From assembly GCA_963768565.1 (NCBI GenBank), contig CAVYIO010000035.1:62001-126000 (forward strand): a DNA stretch of 64,000 nucleotides. The letters are read 5' to 3'. This document shows positions 20,740 to 29,495 of this stretch, piece by piece. Below the pieces are notes generated by a model. That model had not been told where the DNA came from and searched no databases. It was given only the letters and a program-made list of their open reading frames with translations. The translations under genes were made by a program, and so were the position numbers. The stretch comes from JABDKH01 sp963768565. GTDB taxonomy: Bacteria; Bacteroidota; Rhodothermia; Rhodothermales; JABDKH01. Position 1 is the first letter of the stretch. Every line of letters starts with the position of its first letter.

Positions 20740-20840
20740 AGCCGGCGGCCTCGCCTGCCGTGTTATTCAGGGAGTCTTCTCGACCGGTAATGGTGACGTT
20801 TTAATAGATTCGGAAGCTCGATTCACCAGCCAAAGCACCC

Positions 20841-21512
20841 ATGACCTGGCTAGCAGGCTCCTGGGCCATTTTCAGAAAAGACTTCGAAGTCGAATTGCGC
20901 GACCGGTATGGCATCAGCGTCCTGCTGATGTTCGTCGTGTCGACGCTGTTGTTGACCATGTTCGCGCTTGGCCAGCAGCCGATCTCTGTGCATGCCCAAT
21001 CAGCACTCCTGTGGATCGTGATCGTATTCGCCGCGTCCATCGGGCTCGGCCGCGCGTTTGTCAGCGAGGTGGAGCGTGGAACCGTGATCCTGCTTCAACT
21101 CCATGCGGAAGCGAGCATGGTGTATGCGGGCAAGCTGATGTTCAACTTCCTGCTCGTACTCGCGGCTAACTTTCTCGCCGGCGTCGCGTTCGTGGCCCTG
21201 CTCAACATCGACGTTGACTTCCCCGGCCTTTTCGCGACGACCCTCCTGCTCGGCTCTCTCGGACTGTCAGGCGCGACGACACTGCTGGCGGCAATTATTG
21301 CGCGTACCGCCAATCGAGGCCCGCTTCTCCCGGTTCTCGTGTTTCCGTTGCTGATTCCGCTGCTGCTCTCCGTAGTCGGGGCAACAAAGAATGCCCTCGC
21401 CGGCGGCGTCGGCTGGTCGGGATCCACGGATCATCTGGTGACCCTGCTGAGTTTTGCGGGTGTCGTGATCACGGCATCCGTTCTTCTTTTCGATTTTGTC
21501 TGGAAAGACTAG
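20841..21512 (+). CDS. ccmB: Haem exporter membrane subunit CcmB
   Basis: CcmB is the membrane component of the CcmAB ABC transporter in system I cytochrome c maturation. The 223-residue protein starts with the typical FRKDFEVELRDRY segment and has about six membrane helices (for example SVLLMFVVSTLLLTMFAL and LLPVLVFPLLIPLLLSVVG). No Shine-Dalgarno sequence is visible before the ATG. The ATPase gene ccmA, normally immediately upstream, is not found in the window. ccmC follows after seven bases. Confidence 0.92.
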   Translation: MTWLAGSWAIFRKDFEVELRDRYGISVLLMFVVSTLLLTMFALGQQPISVHAQSALLWIVIVFAASIGLGRAFVSEVERGTVILLQLHAEASMVYAGKLMFNFLLVLAANFLAGVAFVALLNIDVDFPGLFATTLLLGSLGLSGATTLLAAIIARTANRGPLLPVLVFPLLIPLLLSVVGATKNALAGGVGWSGSTDHLVTLLSFAGVVITASVLLFDFVWKD

Positions 21513-21519
21513 AGGCATC

Positions 21520-22248
21520 ATGCGTCATCCCGAAGTCAATGTGAAACGCTACCAGTTGGTGCGAAATCTGGTGATCGGCTGGCTCACGATTGTGATTCTT
21601 GCCGCCTTCGTGCTGGATATTCCCCGCATCAATATCCTGGAGCACACGGCGCGGAATCTGTATTTCCATGTGCCGATGTGGTTCACGCTCATGGCAGCGG
21701 TGTTCCTCTCCGCGTACCACTCGATTCGCTACCTCGGCTCCGGAAAGCAGATTCATGACATCCGGGCCTCGGAGTCGGCGCGTCTGGCCGTCGTCTTTGG
21801 CCTCATGGGACTGGTGACCGGCATTTTCTGGTCGCGATTTACGTGGTACCAGGGAACGAATATCTGGTGGAACTGGGATCCACGCCAGTCCATGGCGGCT
21901 GTCGAGCTGCTGATCTACGGCGCGTACTTCATTCTGCGTGACTCGATCGACGATCCGGAAAAGCGGGGCCGGATTGCCGCCGTCTACAACATATTTGCCG
22001 CCACGACCGTCCCGTTCCTGCTCTACGTGTTGCCGCGGCAGATGCAAAGTCTGCATCCGGGTGCTGACGGGAATCCGGCGTTCAGCGAGATCACTCACCC
22101 GGTGATGCGCCTTGTGTTCTACCCGGCTATCATTGGATTTATCGGGCTCTTCTGGGTCCTCTACACGCAGCGTGTGCGCCTGCAACTTGCGTCGGAGCGT
22201 GCCGACGACCTTCTGTATCACAAACACCATCTTCCGGAGCAGCCATGA
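21520..22248 (+). CDS. ccmC: Cytochrome c biogenesis protein CcmC
   Basis: CcmC binds haem at the periplasmic face and loads it onto CcmE. The protein has about six membrane helices. It carries the tryptophan-rich haem-handling motif (WWNWDPRQS) flanked by the two expected histidines, in HVPMW and SEITHPV. The start at 21520 (MRHPEVNVKRY) is preferred to the longer ORF from 21496, which would overlap ccmB. The last bases overlap the ccmD start by ATGA, implying translational coupling. Confidence 0.94.
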   Translation: MRHPEVNVKRYQLVRNLVIGWLTIVILAAFVLDIPRINILEHTARNLYFHVPMWFTLMAAVFLSAYHSIRYLGSGKQIHDIRASESARLAVVFGLMGLVTGIFWSRFTWYQGTNIWWNWDPRQSMAAVELLIYGAYFILRDSIDDPEKRGRIAAVYNIFAATTVPFLLYVLPRQMQSLHPGADGNPAFSEITHPVMRLVFYPAIIGFIGLFWVLYTQRVRLQLASERADDLLYHKHHLPEQP

Positions 22249-22520
22249 ACCTGAGATTGATCCAGGATGCCCAGCAAGCGGTACCGCAGGATGCGGGCGC
22301 CGCTACGGCATACGACAGCTTGTGGGCTCAGCAGCCGGCCGCGGCCCAGTCGGGATTGGAAGCCGTTTTCCTGGCACACGACAAGATTTATGTCGTGCTC
22401 GTCGTCGTACTGCTGATATGGGCGGGAATCGCCTTCTTTCTGTTGCGAACAGATCGAAAAATCAGCAACCTGGAACGATCCATCGCGGACGACATTCACG
22501 GATCTGGCAACGCTGAGTAG
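22245..22520 (+). CDS. ccmD: CcmD-like small membrane protein
   Basis: CcmD is a small single-helix protein that stabilises the CcmABC-CcmE complex. The 91-residue product has a polar N-terminal extension, one membrane helix (YVVLVVVLLIWAGIAFFLL) and the short charged tail TDRKISNLERSI that marks the CcmD-like family. The N-terminal extension of about 40 residues is longer than in proteobacterial CcmD. Position between ccmC and ccmE supports the call. It overlaps ccmC by four bases. Confidence 0.85.
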   Translation: MNLRLIQDAQQAVPQDAGAATAYDSLWAQQPAAAQSGLEAVFLAHDKIYVVLVVVLLIWAGIAFFLLRTDRKISNLERSIADDIHGSGNAE

Positions 22521-22559
22521 CGTTTATATAAATCGACTATTCTGGACGATAGAGGATAT

Positions 22560-22955
22560 ATGAAAGCGAAGACCATCATCGGGCTCATTCTACTTGTTGG
22601 ATTCACCACCCTTCTCTTTCTGAATTTCGGTCAGCAGGTCGGTGGGTACATGAGTTTTGCGCAGGCGGCCGAATCCGGCTCCAAGGCCCATGTCGTTGGC
22701 ACGTGGCTTGAAGATCGCGAGGCGAGCTACAATCCGTCAGAAAACGTGTTCGTTTTCTATATGCAGGACGACGACGGCAACGTCAGCGAGGTCCAGTATT
22801 CCAACCCCAAGCCGGCGAACTTCGAAGATGCAGAGAAGCTGGTGATCGAAGGGCGTGCCAGCGGTGATGTCTTTCACGCGGAAAATATCCTTGTGAAGTG
22901 CCCGTCGAAGTACAACGCCGAGGCGCCCACAAATCTGCAGCCAGCCACTTCCTGA
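22560..22955 (+). CDS. ccmE: Haem chaperone CcmE, cysteine-type
   Basis: CcmE carries haem covalently in the periplasm and hands it to the CcmF/H ligase. The 131-residue protein has an N-terminal membrane anchor (TIIGLILLVGFTTLLFLNF) and an OB-fold domain (AHVVGTWLEDREASYNPS, VFVFYMQDDDGNVSEVQY, KLVIEGRASGDVFHAENIL). The haem-attachment site reads KCPSKY, that is CxxxY instead of the usual HxxxY. The cysteine version is known from Desulfovibrio and some archaea. A short Shine-Dalgarno-like AGAGGA precedes the ATG. ccmF and ccmH homologues do not follow; the next gene is DUF1499. Confidence 0.92.
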   Translation: MKAKTIIGLILLVGFTTLLFLNFGQQVGGYMSFAQAAESGSKAHVVGTWLEDREASYNPSENVFVFYMQDDDGNVSEVQYSNPKPANFEDAEKLVIEGRASGDVFHAENILVKCPSKYNAEAPTNLQPATS

Positions 22956-22959
22956 AGAC

Positions 22960-22980
22960 CAGCGACCTTCGCGGTCGCTG
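22960..22980 (+). other. Stable intergenic hairpin after ccmE
   Basis: A perfect eight-base-pair stem (CAGCGACC with GGTCGCTG) closes a five-base loop starting TTCG. No T-run follows, so termination is uncertain; it may mark the end of the ccm message. Confidence 0.45.
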
Positions 22981-22994
22981 CAGCGGTCTCGCAA

Positions 22995-23354
22995 GTGTCT
23001 TCAGCTACCGACACGCTGAGTAACCCTCTGGCGGCGTGCCCTGCCTTTCCGGCGTGCGTTCGTCGCTCGGTCGCGTTCTCGATACCGGCTGATTCTCTCT
23101 TGAAGAGCGCGCGTAGCGCACTGGAGTCGATGAGCCCCCTCCAAATCGAGGACCTGAGCGAAGGTCACGTGGCCTCCGTTCACCGGGCCGGATTCTTCAA
23201 GGATGACATGGAGTTCGTCGTCGCCCCCACTCCGCACGGCAGCGTGCTCCACGTTCGTAGTGCGAGTCGCACCGGCCACTGGGATCTGGGCGTAAATCGC
23301 TTCAGGGTGTGGAGATTCCTCCGAGCAGTTCGGAACACCGTCGAGGACGCGTAG
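22995..23354 (+). CDS. DUF1499 family protein
   Basis: This 119-residue protein matches the DUF1499 pattern: a cysteine pair at the start (LAACPAFPACVRRS, where the family usually has PNCVSS) and the C-terminal signature VRSASRTGHWDLGVNRFRVW. The function of the family is not known. The start is a GTG at 22995. It follows ccmE by 39 bases with a hairpin between them and ends 14 bases from the convergent mgtE stop. I cannot tell whether it belongs to the ccm operon. Confidence 0.75.
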   Translation: MSSATDTLSNPLAACPAFPACVRRSVAFSIPADSLLKSARSALESMSPLQIEDLSEGHVASVHRAGFFKDDMEFVVAPTPHGSVLHVRSASRTGHWDLGVNRFRVWRFLRAVRNTVEDA

Positions 23355-23368
23355 CCCGACGGGCTCGT

Positions 23369-24757
23369 TCAGGTCAGGTAGATCAGCGACGCCAGGACGA
23401 AGAACACGAGGATGCCGAGGATGTCGTTCGTCGTCGTGATGAAGGGGCCGGTTGCAAGCGCAGGGTCAATGCCAAGACGATTGAGCACGAGCGGCACCGC
23501 CGCGCCGATCGTCGTAGCCAGAATGATCACGAGTACCAGCGCGAGACTGGCGGTCAACGCCAGCATTCTCGGCCGGTCCGCATCGACCAGAACAAGCACT
23601 CCCACGGCGAGCACGGCCGCAAGCGCCACAGCGTTGATGACAGCGACACCCATTTCCTTCGCCAGACGTTTCAGCAGGTCTCCCGACCATACATCACCGG
23701 CTGCGATGCCCTGCACGGCGATGGCCGAACTCTGAATACCCGCGTTACCTGCGGTCGCCATCACGATCGGAATAAAGAACGCAAGCACGACGGCCTGTTC
23801 GAGTGTGTGTTCAAATCTTGCGATAACGAGTGACGACAGTCCCGCGCCGCAGAGGCCGGCAAGCAGCCACGGAAGACGACCGCGTGTGATCCGCAGGATA
23901 GAGTCGGTCGGCTCCTCACCTCCAGCCACACCACTCATGCGCTGGATGTCCTCTTCGGCTTCGTCGCGCAAGACGTCGACCACGTCGTCGATCGTTATTC
24001 GGCCGATGGGGCGTCGCTGGTCGTCCACGACCGGTAATGAAACCATGTCGTAGCGCTCCATGACCCGGGCGACTTCTTCCTGATCGACGCCGGCAACAAC
24101 ACAGATATCGTCTGTGTCCATGACGGCGTCCATGCGCGACCCCGCTCGCGAAAGCAACAGACGTTTGAGCGATACGCCACCGATCAGCCGCTTCTCGGAG
24201 TCCAGAACAAATACGGCATATATCGGCTCGACATCATCAGCCTTGCGACGAATTTCTTCGGTGGCGTCGTCGACGGTCCAGTCACCGGGCACGGCCACGA
24301 ATTCGGTGCCCATGATCCCGCCGGCACTCTCCTCGTCGTATGCCAGGAGTTCTTCGAGTTCGACCTTGTCTTCGAGAGCAGGAAGCACCTCCTGTACCAC
24401 CTCCTGAGGGAGGTCGGCCAGAACGTCCGCGGCGTCGTCGGTATCGAGCTCATCGATGATCTCGGTGATGCGCTTCGAGTGAACCTCCTCAAGTAGCGTC
24501 GCCCGAAAATCGTCGTCGAGTTCCGGCAGTACTTCGCCAGCGCGCTCGGTCGGGAGCCAGTGGAAGAGAATGCCCGCCTCTTGCGCCGACAGGTGCTCCA
24601 ACAGGAGCGCCAGGTCTGCCGGATACATGTCGGCGACCAGGTTCATAACCATGCCGCGCTGTCCGGACTCGACCAGCGCAGAGACGTTCTCCAGCACTTC
24701 TCCCGTCATCTCCATGACGGGACTCGGGCTACCTGTATCGTCTGCGTTCGTAGGCAC
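23369..24757 (-). CDS. mgtE: Magnesium transporter MgtE
   Basis: MgtE is a Mg2+-selective channel of the inner membrane that closes when cytoplasmic Mg2+ is high. The 462-residue protein has the three expected parts: the N domain of short acidic repeats (about 15-140, for example DELDTDDAADVLADLP), two CBS domains (about 140-265, MGTEFVAVPGDWTV and VDDQRRPIGRITIDDVVDVL) and a five-helix channel (about 290-462) ending with GPFITTTNDILGI, which carries the conserved acidic residue of the pore. The start is a GTG at 24757. It is the last gene of a minus-strand run below rsmA. Confidence 0.94.
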   Translation of the reverse strand: MPTNADDTGSPSPVMEMTGEVLENVSALVESGQRGMVMNLVADMYPADLALLLEHLSAQEAGILFHWLPTERAGEVLPELDDDFRATLLEEVHSKRITEIIDELDTDDAADVLADLPQEVVQEVLPALEDKVELEELLAYDEESAGGIMGTEFVAVPGDWTVDDATEEIRRKADDVEPIYAVFVLDSEKRLIGGVSLKRLLLSRAGSRMDAVMDTDDICVVAGVDQEEVARVMERYDMVSLPVVDDQRRPIGRITIDDVVDVLRDEAEEDIQRMSGVAGGEEPTDSILRITRGRLPWLLAGLCGAGLSSLVIARFEHTLEQAVVLAFFIPIVMATAGNAGIQSSAIAVQGIAAGDVWSGDLLKRLAKEMGVAVINAVALAAVLAVGVLVLVDADRPRMLALTASLALVLVIILATTIGAAVPLVLNRLGIDPALATGPFITTTNDILGILVFFVLASLIYLT

Positions 24758-24816
24758 GTTCCACCATCTCCTGAAATGCGATATTCACGCCACCGGGCCG
24801 GCGTCCCGAACTGAGG

Positions 24817-25590
24817 TCAGCGCGTAAGATAGCGTGTCAACTCAACAAACTCTTCGGGCACGAGTTCTTCAGCCCTGCGATTCGACCAGCGATCGGGGAT
24901 TTCGACGCCGGCATTCTCCGCTACCGCAGCGAGGCTGTTTCGAAGCTTCTTCCTGCGCTGGTTGAATGCGGCGCGCACCACTTCCCTGAGACGACCCGTG
25001 TACTCGACACCCGACGGCTCCTGCGGAAACGTGAGGCGGACCACTGCGCTCGTAACGTTTGGGCGAGGTCGAAAAACATTGCGCGAGACACGAAAAAGAA
25101 TCTCCGCGCGGCCCACGAGTTGTGTGGCTACGGAGAGAATGCCGTACGGCTTCGTCCTCGGCTTCGCGATCAGACGTTGGGCCACCTCAAGCTGCATCAT
25201 GATGACGGCTTCCGCCACAAACGATGCGTTCTCGAACAACGCAAACAAGATCGGGCTCGTAATGTGGTACGGAAGGTTGCCGATGACGTGTAACCTGGTG
25301 TCGCCCTGCGCTGCGAGCGCCCTCCAGTCGATCGCAAGTACATCCTGATGCCGGACGTCGAGGTCGGGATACTGCTCCGTCAACGCTTGCACCGCCCGCT
25401 GATCGATCTCAACGGCGATGAGTTGTGGGTGCCGTGCAAGCAGCAGACTCGTAATCGCGCCTGTGCCCGGACCGATCTCCACGACCCGACCATCCTCCGG
25501 CACACTCAGCGCATCCACGATTCGACGCGCCGTGTTCGGGTCAACCAGAAAGTTCTGACCCAGTGAACGCTTGGGTCTGATCGTCGACAT
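24817..25590 (-). CDS. rsmA: 16S rRNA dimethyladenosine transferase RsmA/KsgA
   Basis: RsmA dimethylates two adjacent adenosines near the 3' end of 16S rRNA (A1518 and A1519 in E. coli numbering), a late step in small-subunit maturation. Motifs are complete: RSLGQNFLVD, the SAM-binding VEIGPGTGAIT and the catalytic NLPYHIT. The C-terminal domain reads FNQRRKKLRNSL. The length of 257 residues is usual. It is followed by mgtE after 59 bases and preceded by the VWA gene after 30 bases, all on the minus strand. Confidence 0.95.
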   Translation of the reverse strand: MSTIRPKRSLGQNFLVDPNTARRIVDALSVPEDGRVVEIGPGTGAITSLLLARHPQLIAVEIDQRAVQALTEQYPDLDVRHQDVLAIDWRALAAQGDTRLHVIGNLPYHITSPILFALFENASFVAEAVIMMQLEVAQRLIAKPRTKPYGILSVATQLVGRAEILFRVSRNVFRPRPNVTSAVVRLTFPQEPSGVEYTGRLREVVRAAFNQRRKKLRNSLAAVAENAGVEIPDRWSNRRAEELVPEEFVELTRYLTR

Positions 25591-25620
25591 GAGTGGAGCG
25601 GTTGAGGAAGTGTGTTCTTA

Positions 25621-26718
25621 TCAGCGCACCGTCCGACGGCGATTCCGAACGTAGTCTTCAAAAATGTAGGTGCCCAGTTCATCGAGAGAAGAGTAGTACG
25701 CTCTTCCCTGATTAGCCTCGGTAAGCTGGTGAACGAACTGCTGCAGATACGGATCGTGTGCCACCATAAAGGTCGTGATCGTAATCCGTTCGCGCCTGCA
25801 CCGGACTGCCTCATCCAGCACCTTGTTCACGATCCGGCGATCCAGACCAAACGCGTTCCGGTACATGCGACCGGCCTCAAAATGACAACTGGGCTTGCCG
25901 TCGGTGATCATGAAAACCTGCTTGTTGCGGTTCTTCCGTCTCCGGAGAATGTCGCGTGCACGCTGCAAACCGGCCAACGTATTCGTGTAGTACGGACCGA
26001 CCTGCAAATAGGGTAGATCTTTCACCGACACGTCCCACGCCTCGTTGCCAAACGCCACAATATCCAGCGTGTCTTTTGGATAGCGGGTCATGATGAGTTC
26101 AGCAAGCGCAAGTGCCGTTCGACGCGCAGGCGTGATCCGGTCTTCACCATACAGAATCATCGAATGCGACAGGTCGATCATCAACGCGGTGGCCACCGTC
26201 GTTTGATGGTCCGTTTCATAGACCTGGAAGTCATCTTCGCTCAGATCGAGATCGTCAATCCCCGAACGGCGATACGCATTCGAGAGTGTGCCGGTGACAT
26301 CCAGGTTCGAAAGATCGTCGCCGTACTGCCATGATCGCGTCTCCGGCGTCCGCTCATCTCCGGCGCCCGAGAACGGGGTCTTATGCCTGCCTGAATCTCC
26401 TTTCCGGAGATTCTGAAAGATGTCCTCGAGCGACTTCTGACGGAGTGCGCGTTCGGTTCGGGCCGTGATCCGCACGACATCGTTGTCGTCCTCCTGCAGA
26501 TACCCGCGCTTCCTGAGTTCGTCGATGAAGTCGCCGATACCTTCACCGTCGCCGGTGAGATTGTGCCGTTCGTCGAGGGTCGTCAACCACTGCAGCGCTT
26601 CTGAGGCGTCGCCGGCGGTGTACTCGAGGATCTGCATGAACAGATCCAGCAGTTTCTCGAATGACGACAGGGCGCGGCCGTGCAGCCGATCATTCCATTC
26701 CGAGTAGACGAACTTCAT
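25621..26718 (-). CDS. VWA-domain protein
   Basis: This 365-residue protein has an alpha-helical N-terminal half and a C-terminal von Willebrand factor A domain (about 175-360). The metal-binding MIDAS motif is intact (MIDLSHSM, with the later threonine/aspartate in MITDGKPS). No signal peptide is seen, so it is probably cytoplasmic. The layout resembles the CobT/BchD-like VWA proteins that usually work with a MoxR or magnesium-chelatase-type AAA+ ATPase, but no such ATPase is encoded nearby. The upstream neighbour is a secreted TPR protein with a 29-base gap. Function is unknown. Confidence 0.8.
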   Translation of the reverse strand: MKFVYSEWNDRLHGRALSSFEKLLDLFMQILEYTAGDASEALQWLTTLDERHNLTGDGEGIGDFIDELRKRGYLQEDDNDVVRITARTERALRQKSLEDIFQNLRKGDSGRHKTPFSGAGDERTPETRSWQYGDDLSNLDVTGTLSNAYRRSGIDDLDLSEDDFQVYETDHQTTVATALMIDLSHSMILYGEDRITPARRTALALAELIMTRYPKDTLDIVAFGNEAWDVSVKDLPYLQVGPYYTNTLAGLQRARDILRRRKNRNKQVFMITDGKPSCHFEAGRMYRNAFGLDRRIVNKVLDEAVRCRRERITITTFMVAHDPYLQQFVHQLTEANQGRAYYSSLDELGTYIFEDYVRNRRRTVR

Positions 26719-26747
26719 GCTGGCTGACGTGTGTGTCCTGGTCCGAA

Positions 26748-27926
26748 CTATCCGCGGTACGGTTTCTTGAGATATCTCTCCGCCCGTTCGTGCGATCGCG
26801 CATGAGCCTTCATCTTCAGAACCTCGCGATAGCGCGACGTGGCCAACGACCGTTTCCCGATTGCATCGTAGGCCATACCCTGCCTCAGTCTGCCCATCAC
26901 TTTGAAATATGTATCCTGTGATGAGCGGGCCGAAAGCGCCTCGAGCTGGAGCAGGTAGGTCAGTGCGCCGTCATAGTCGCGATCGCTCATGCGCAGTCGA
27001 CCCAGATAGTACAACGCCTGCTCGGCGAGCGGTTCGTTATAGCCCGTCTGCTTTTCCTTGTAGAGTTCGACGATATCGGCGAAGATACGTGATGCCTTTT
27101 CTCGTTCGTTCCACTTGGCGTATACGCGTCCTTCCAGACCGTGGAAGAATGAGTTACGAGGATAATGATCGCGCAGCCATGTTACGTATCGAACACACCC
27201 CTCGTAGTCCAGCTCATACAGATAGTAAATCTGCAGAAGGAAGTAGGCGGCTTCCGTCTGGATGAAATATCCATTGTCCGCAGTGTGCTGGATTTCCTTG
27301 AGACCCAGTGCACGATCTCCTTTGGGGAAGAAGGCCATCACAGGCTTGACGAACGGATAGCGTTGCGGGACTACGGCGGCAAAATAGTCGTACAACCCTT
27401 TGCCGAAAGAGTAGTCGGGCTTCTGGTCTTCTATCTCAGGAACGGCGAGCACGTAGTCCATCGCCTTCTTGCCATCCATCGCGGCTTTGAACCAGTCTCC
27501 ACGGTTGGATCGAAGGCGGCCACGGAAACCCAGAGCGGCACCTTTGAAGAACATGGCGTCGACGCTCCGGTCGTCGCGGTCCAGCATCTTGTCGGCGCGG
27601 CGGATGACTTCATCCATCGCCTTGAAAAACTGCTCGTCGCGCGACTGGTCCTGAATGTCGAGCAAGATTTCCCACCACGTCGTCAAAGAGTTCAGGAACG
27701 GCCCGATAGGGTGACCCGGGAATCGACGGTCGATCTGCACAAACGCCTCGCGCGCGGCATCGAACTCGAGATTGTACAGGTGATCCAGGCCCCTCTTCCC
27801 AACGTCCCTGACGAGGGGGTCGTCGAGCACGGAGCCGTTCGGAGTCGACTGGGCGGCCGCCGGCTGGAAACCGAAGGCCAGCAATCCGATCCCGAACACA
27901 AAGAGAATGTCTGTAATTCTGGTCAC
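26748..27926 (-). CDS. Exported tetratricopeptide-repeat protein
   Basis: This encodes a 392-residue periplasmic or outer-membrane protein. A signal peptide (LFVFGIGLLAFGFQPAAAQ) is followed by helical repeats in TPR style, such as LYNLEFDAAREAFVQIDRRFPGHP at the start and LGRLRMSDRDYDGALTYLLQ near the end. A GTG start at 27926 has GGGAG eight bases upstream. There are no catalytic motifs; TPR proteins are usually scaffolds. It heads a minus-strand run with the VWA gene, rsmA and mgtE. Confidence 0.78.
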   Translation of the reverse strand: MTRITDILFVFGIGLLAFGFQPAAAQSTPNGSVLDDPLVRDVGKRGLDHLYNLEFDAAREAFVQIDRRFPGHPIGPFLNSLTTWWEILLDIQDQSRDEQFFKAMDEVIRRADKMLDRDDRSVDAMFFKGAALGFRGRLRSNRGDWFKAAMDGKKAMDYVLAVPEIEDQKPDYSFGKGLYDYFAAVVPQRYPFVKPVMAFFPKGDRALGLKEIQHTADNGYFIQTEAAYFLLQIYYLYELDYEGCVRYVTWLRDHYPRNSFFHGLEGRVYAKWNEREKASRIFADIVELYKEKQTGYNEPLAEQALYYLGRLRMSDRDYDGALTYLLQLEALSARSSQDTYFKVMGRLRQGMAYDAIGKRSLATSRYREVLKMKAHARSHERAERYLKKPYRG

Positions 27927-28074
27927 TGATCAGCTCCCGGGTGTGAAAATGTGTTACAGAGGCCACGAGACGGCTGTTCCGTCAACGTCCGGTCCTCCCA
28001 TGCCTATCGTTGCAAAAAGAACGCCGCGGGTCAGCGTTCCCCTTTCGTGGGCTGCAATGACGGTTCGACTGATG

Positions 28075-28666
28075 TCAGGCTTCGCGGCTAAACCGGCGAG
28101 ATCCCGTGTACAGCAGTCCAAGCAGGAAGACTTTTGCCAGATCAGCAGGAATGAACCGCAGCCATCCCTTGTCGATGGACTCGAACCACGTCGAATGACC
28201 GGCCGCATAGTGGAGCCACAGCACACCTATCGAGAACATCACCACCGATCCGCAGATCATTGAGACGGTGGCTCCCGAAAGCGATTTCCAACGTCGCGAT
28301 ACCGTGCCGACGATCGCGGCAGCAGACCGGAAATCCGAAGAGGTACCCTGCCGATACGGCGCTGAACAGATACTGCGCACCATATCCATCGCCGGCGTAC
28401 ACGGGAAAGACGAGGCCGAGCAGAAGATACAGGACCTGAGCCGCCGCACCGTTTCTCCAGCCCAGATACAGACCGCTGCCATAGACGGCTACCGTCTGCA
28501 GCGTGAACGGGACCTCCCAGAGATATATCCTGACCTGTGCCCCGAGTACGGTCAGAATCGCGAATCCGACAATGCCCGCGACCTGGACCCGAGCGGAAGC
28601 CCGGTCCTGGTGAAGACTGTCGACGAGTGCCGGGTGGACGGAGATACTGGAAATCGAGGTTGTCAT
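28075..28666 (-). CDS. bioY: Biotin transporter BioY (one frameshift)
   Basis: BioY is the substrate-binding (S) component of an energy-coupling-factor transporter for biotin, with about six membrane helices. Diagnostic text is present: AQVRIYLWEVPFTLQTVAVY, then LGLVFPVYAGDG, and at the end GWLRFIPADLAKVFLLGLL. One extra base near 28329 splits the gene; after it the frame continues AAAIVGTVSRRW and runs to 28075. The start is the ATG at 28666 (MTTSISSISVHP). No energising ATPases or BioN-type T component lie nearby, which suggests shared ECF modules elsewhere or stand-alone transport. Confidence 0.87.
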
Positions 28667-28754
28667 GCGACCGGACGGTTCTGTTAGCTTAGCCCCGGAG
28701 CGGGGCGACGAGGGCTTTATAATACACAATTCCCGCCGGGATCCGGTCGTCGAT

Positions 28755-29495
28755 TCAGCGGGTGCCCGAGAATTGCTCAGGTGGCCAGACGGCGCCGTCC
28801 CTGGCGCCGTGATCGGTGTCGAGATCCAGACTTGCGTTCTGTGCAGACAGATCATCCGAGATCGACTGAACCAGAAGTTTCGCCTGACTGTCGAGGATAT
28901 TGCAGGAATGGGCTCGCAGATCCAGAAGTGACGTGTAGACCTTTCTGACCCCGAGTTCGATAATGCGGTAGTGTTCTGCCTCGTGGCGGGTCAGGTGATC
29001 GAAGAACCGGTCCCACGCATTTCGTACGGAGGAGCCGGCCTGCTCCCGGCCACTCCATTGGGGGAGCCGCATGATCACCTGGGCGTGGACGCCGACGTCC
29101 TCGAGCCGACAGATCGGACCCTGCTCCACCTGGCGATATCGAAAGCCGGTCTCCACTCCGGTCAAGGCATAGAACGTCTCTCCGCCGGTCTCCGGCCCAC
29201 CGTGCAGGAGCGATACGTGGATGTCCTCGAGTGTGCCGCCGTACACGTCGTAGTAGCTGTACCTCAGGTCGATCTCCAACCCTTCAGGCAAGTCCCGCAG
29301 GCTCCGCTGCTGGGCGCGTGCGTCCTCAATTGGAATCGTGATCGACACCAGGAAGAGTATCAGGGTGGCGGCTGAGGAGCCCGAAAAGAAAGACCTACGA
29401 GCCGCTCGGCTTCGACACCTTTTCGGGATCGTAGCCGAGCCTGGGGGCAAGCCACCTTTCCATTTCTTCCATCGTGCGACGCTTACGTCCCGCAT
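28755..29495 (-). CDS. DUF922 family, predicted secreted Zn-dependent protease
   Basis: The protein has an arginine-rich N-terminal region, a hydrophobic export segment (AATLILFLVSITIPI) and a DUF922-type body. The putative zinc motif is HEAEH (HExxH) in DHLTRHEAEHYRIIE. DUF922 proteins are described as predicted secreted metalloproteases, without proven activity. The start is unclear: the export signal begins within the end of metH, so the gene must overlap metH. The first in-frame ATG is at 29495 and a TTG lies nearer, around 29446. It is followed by bioY on the same strand. Confidence 0.6.
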   Translation of the reverse strand: MRDVSVARWKKWKGGLPPGSATIPKRCRSRAARRSFFSGSSAATLILFLVSITIPIEDARAQQRSLRDLPEGLEIDLRYSYYDVYGGTLEDIHVSLLHGGPETGGETFYALTGVETGFRYRQVEQGPICRLEDVGVHAQVIMRLPQWSGREQAGSSVRNAWDRFFDHLTRHEAEHYRIIELGVRKVYTSLLDLRAHSCNILDSQAKLLVQSISDDLSAQNASLDLDTDHGARDGAVWPPEQFSGTR

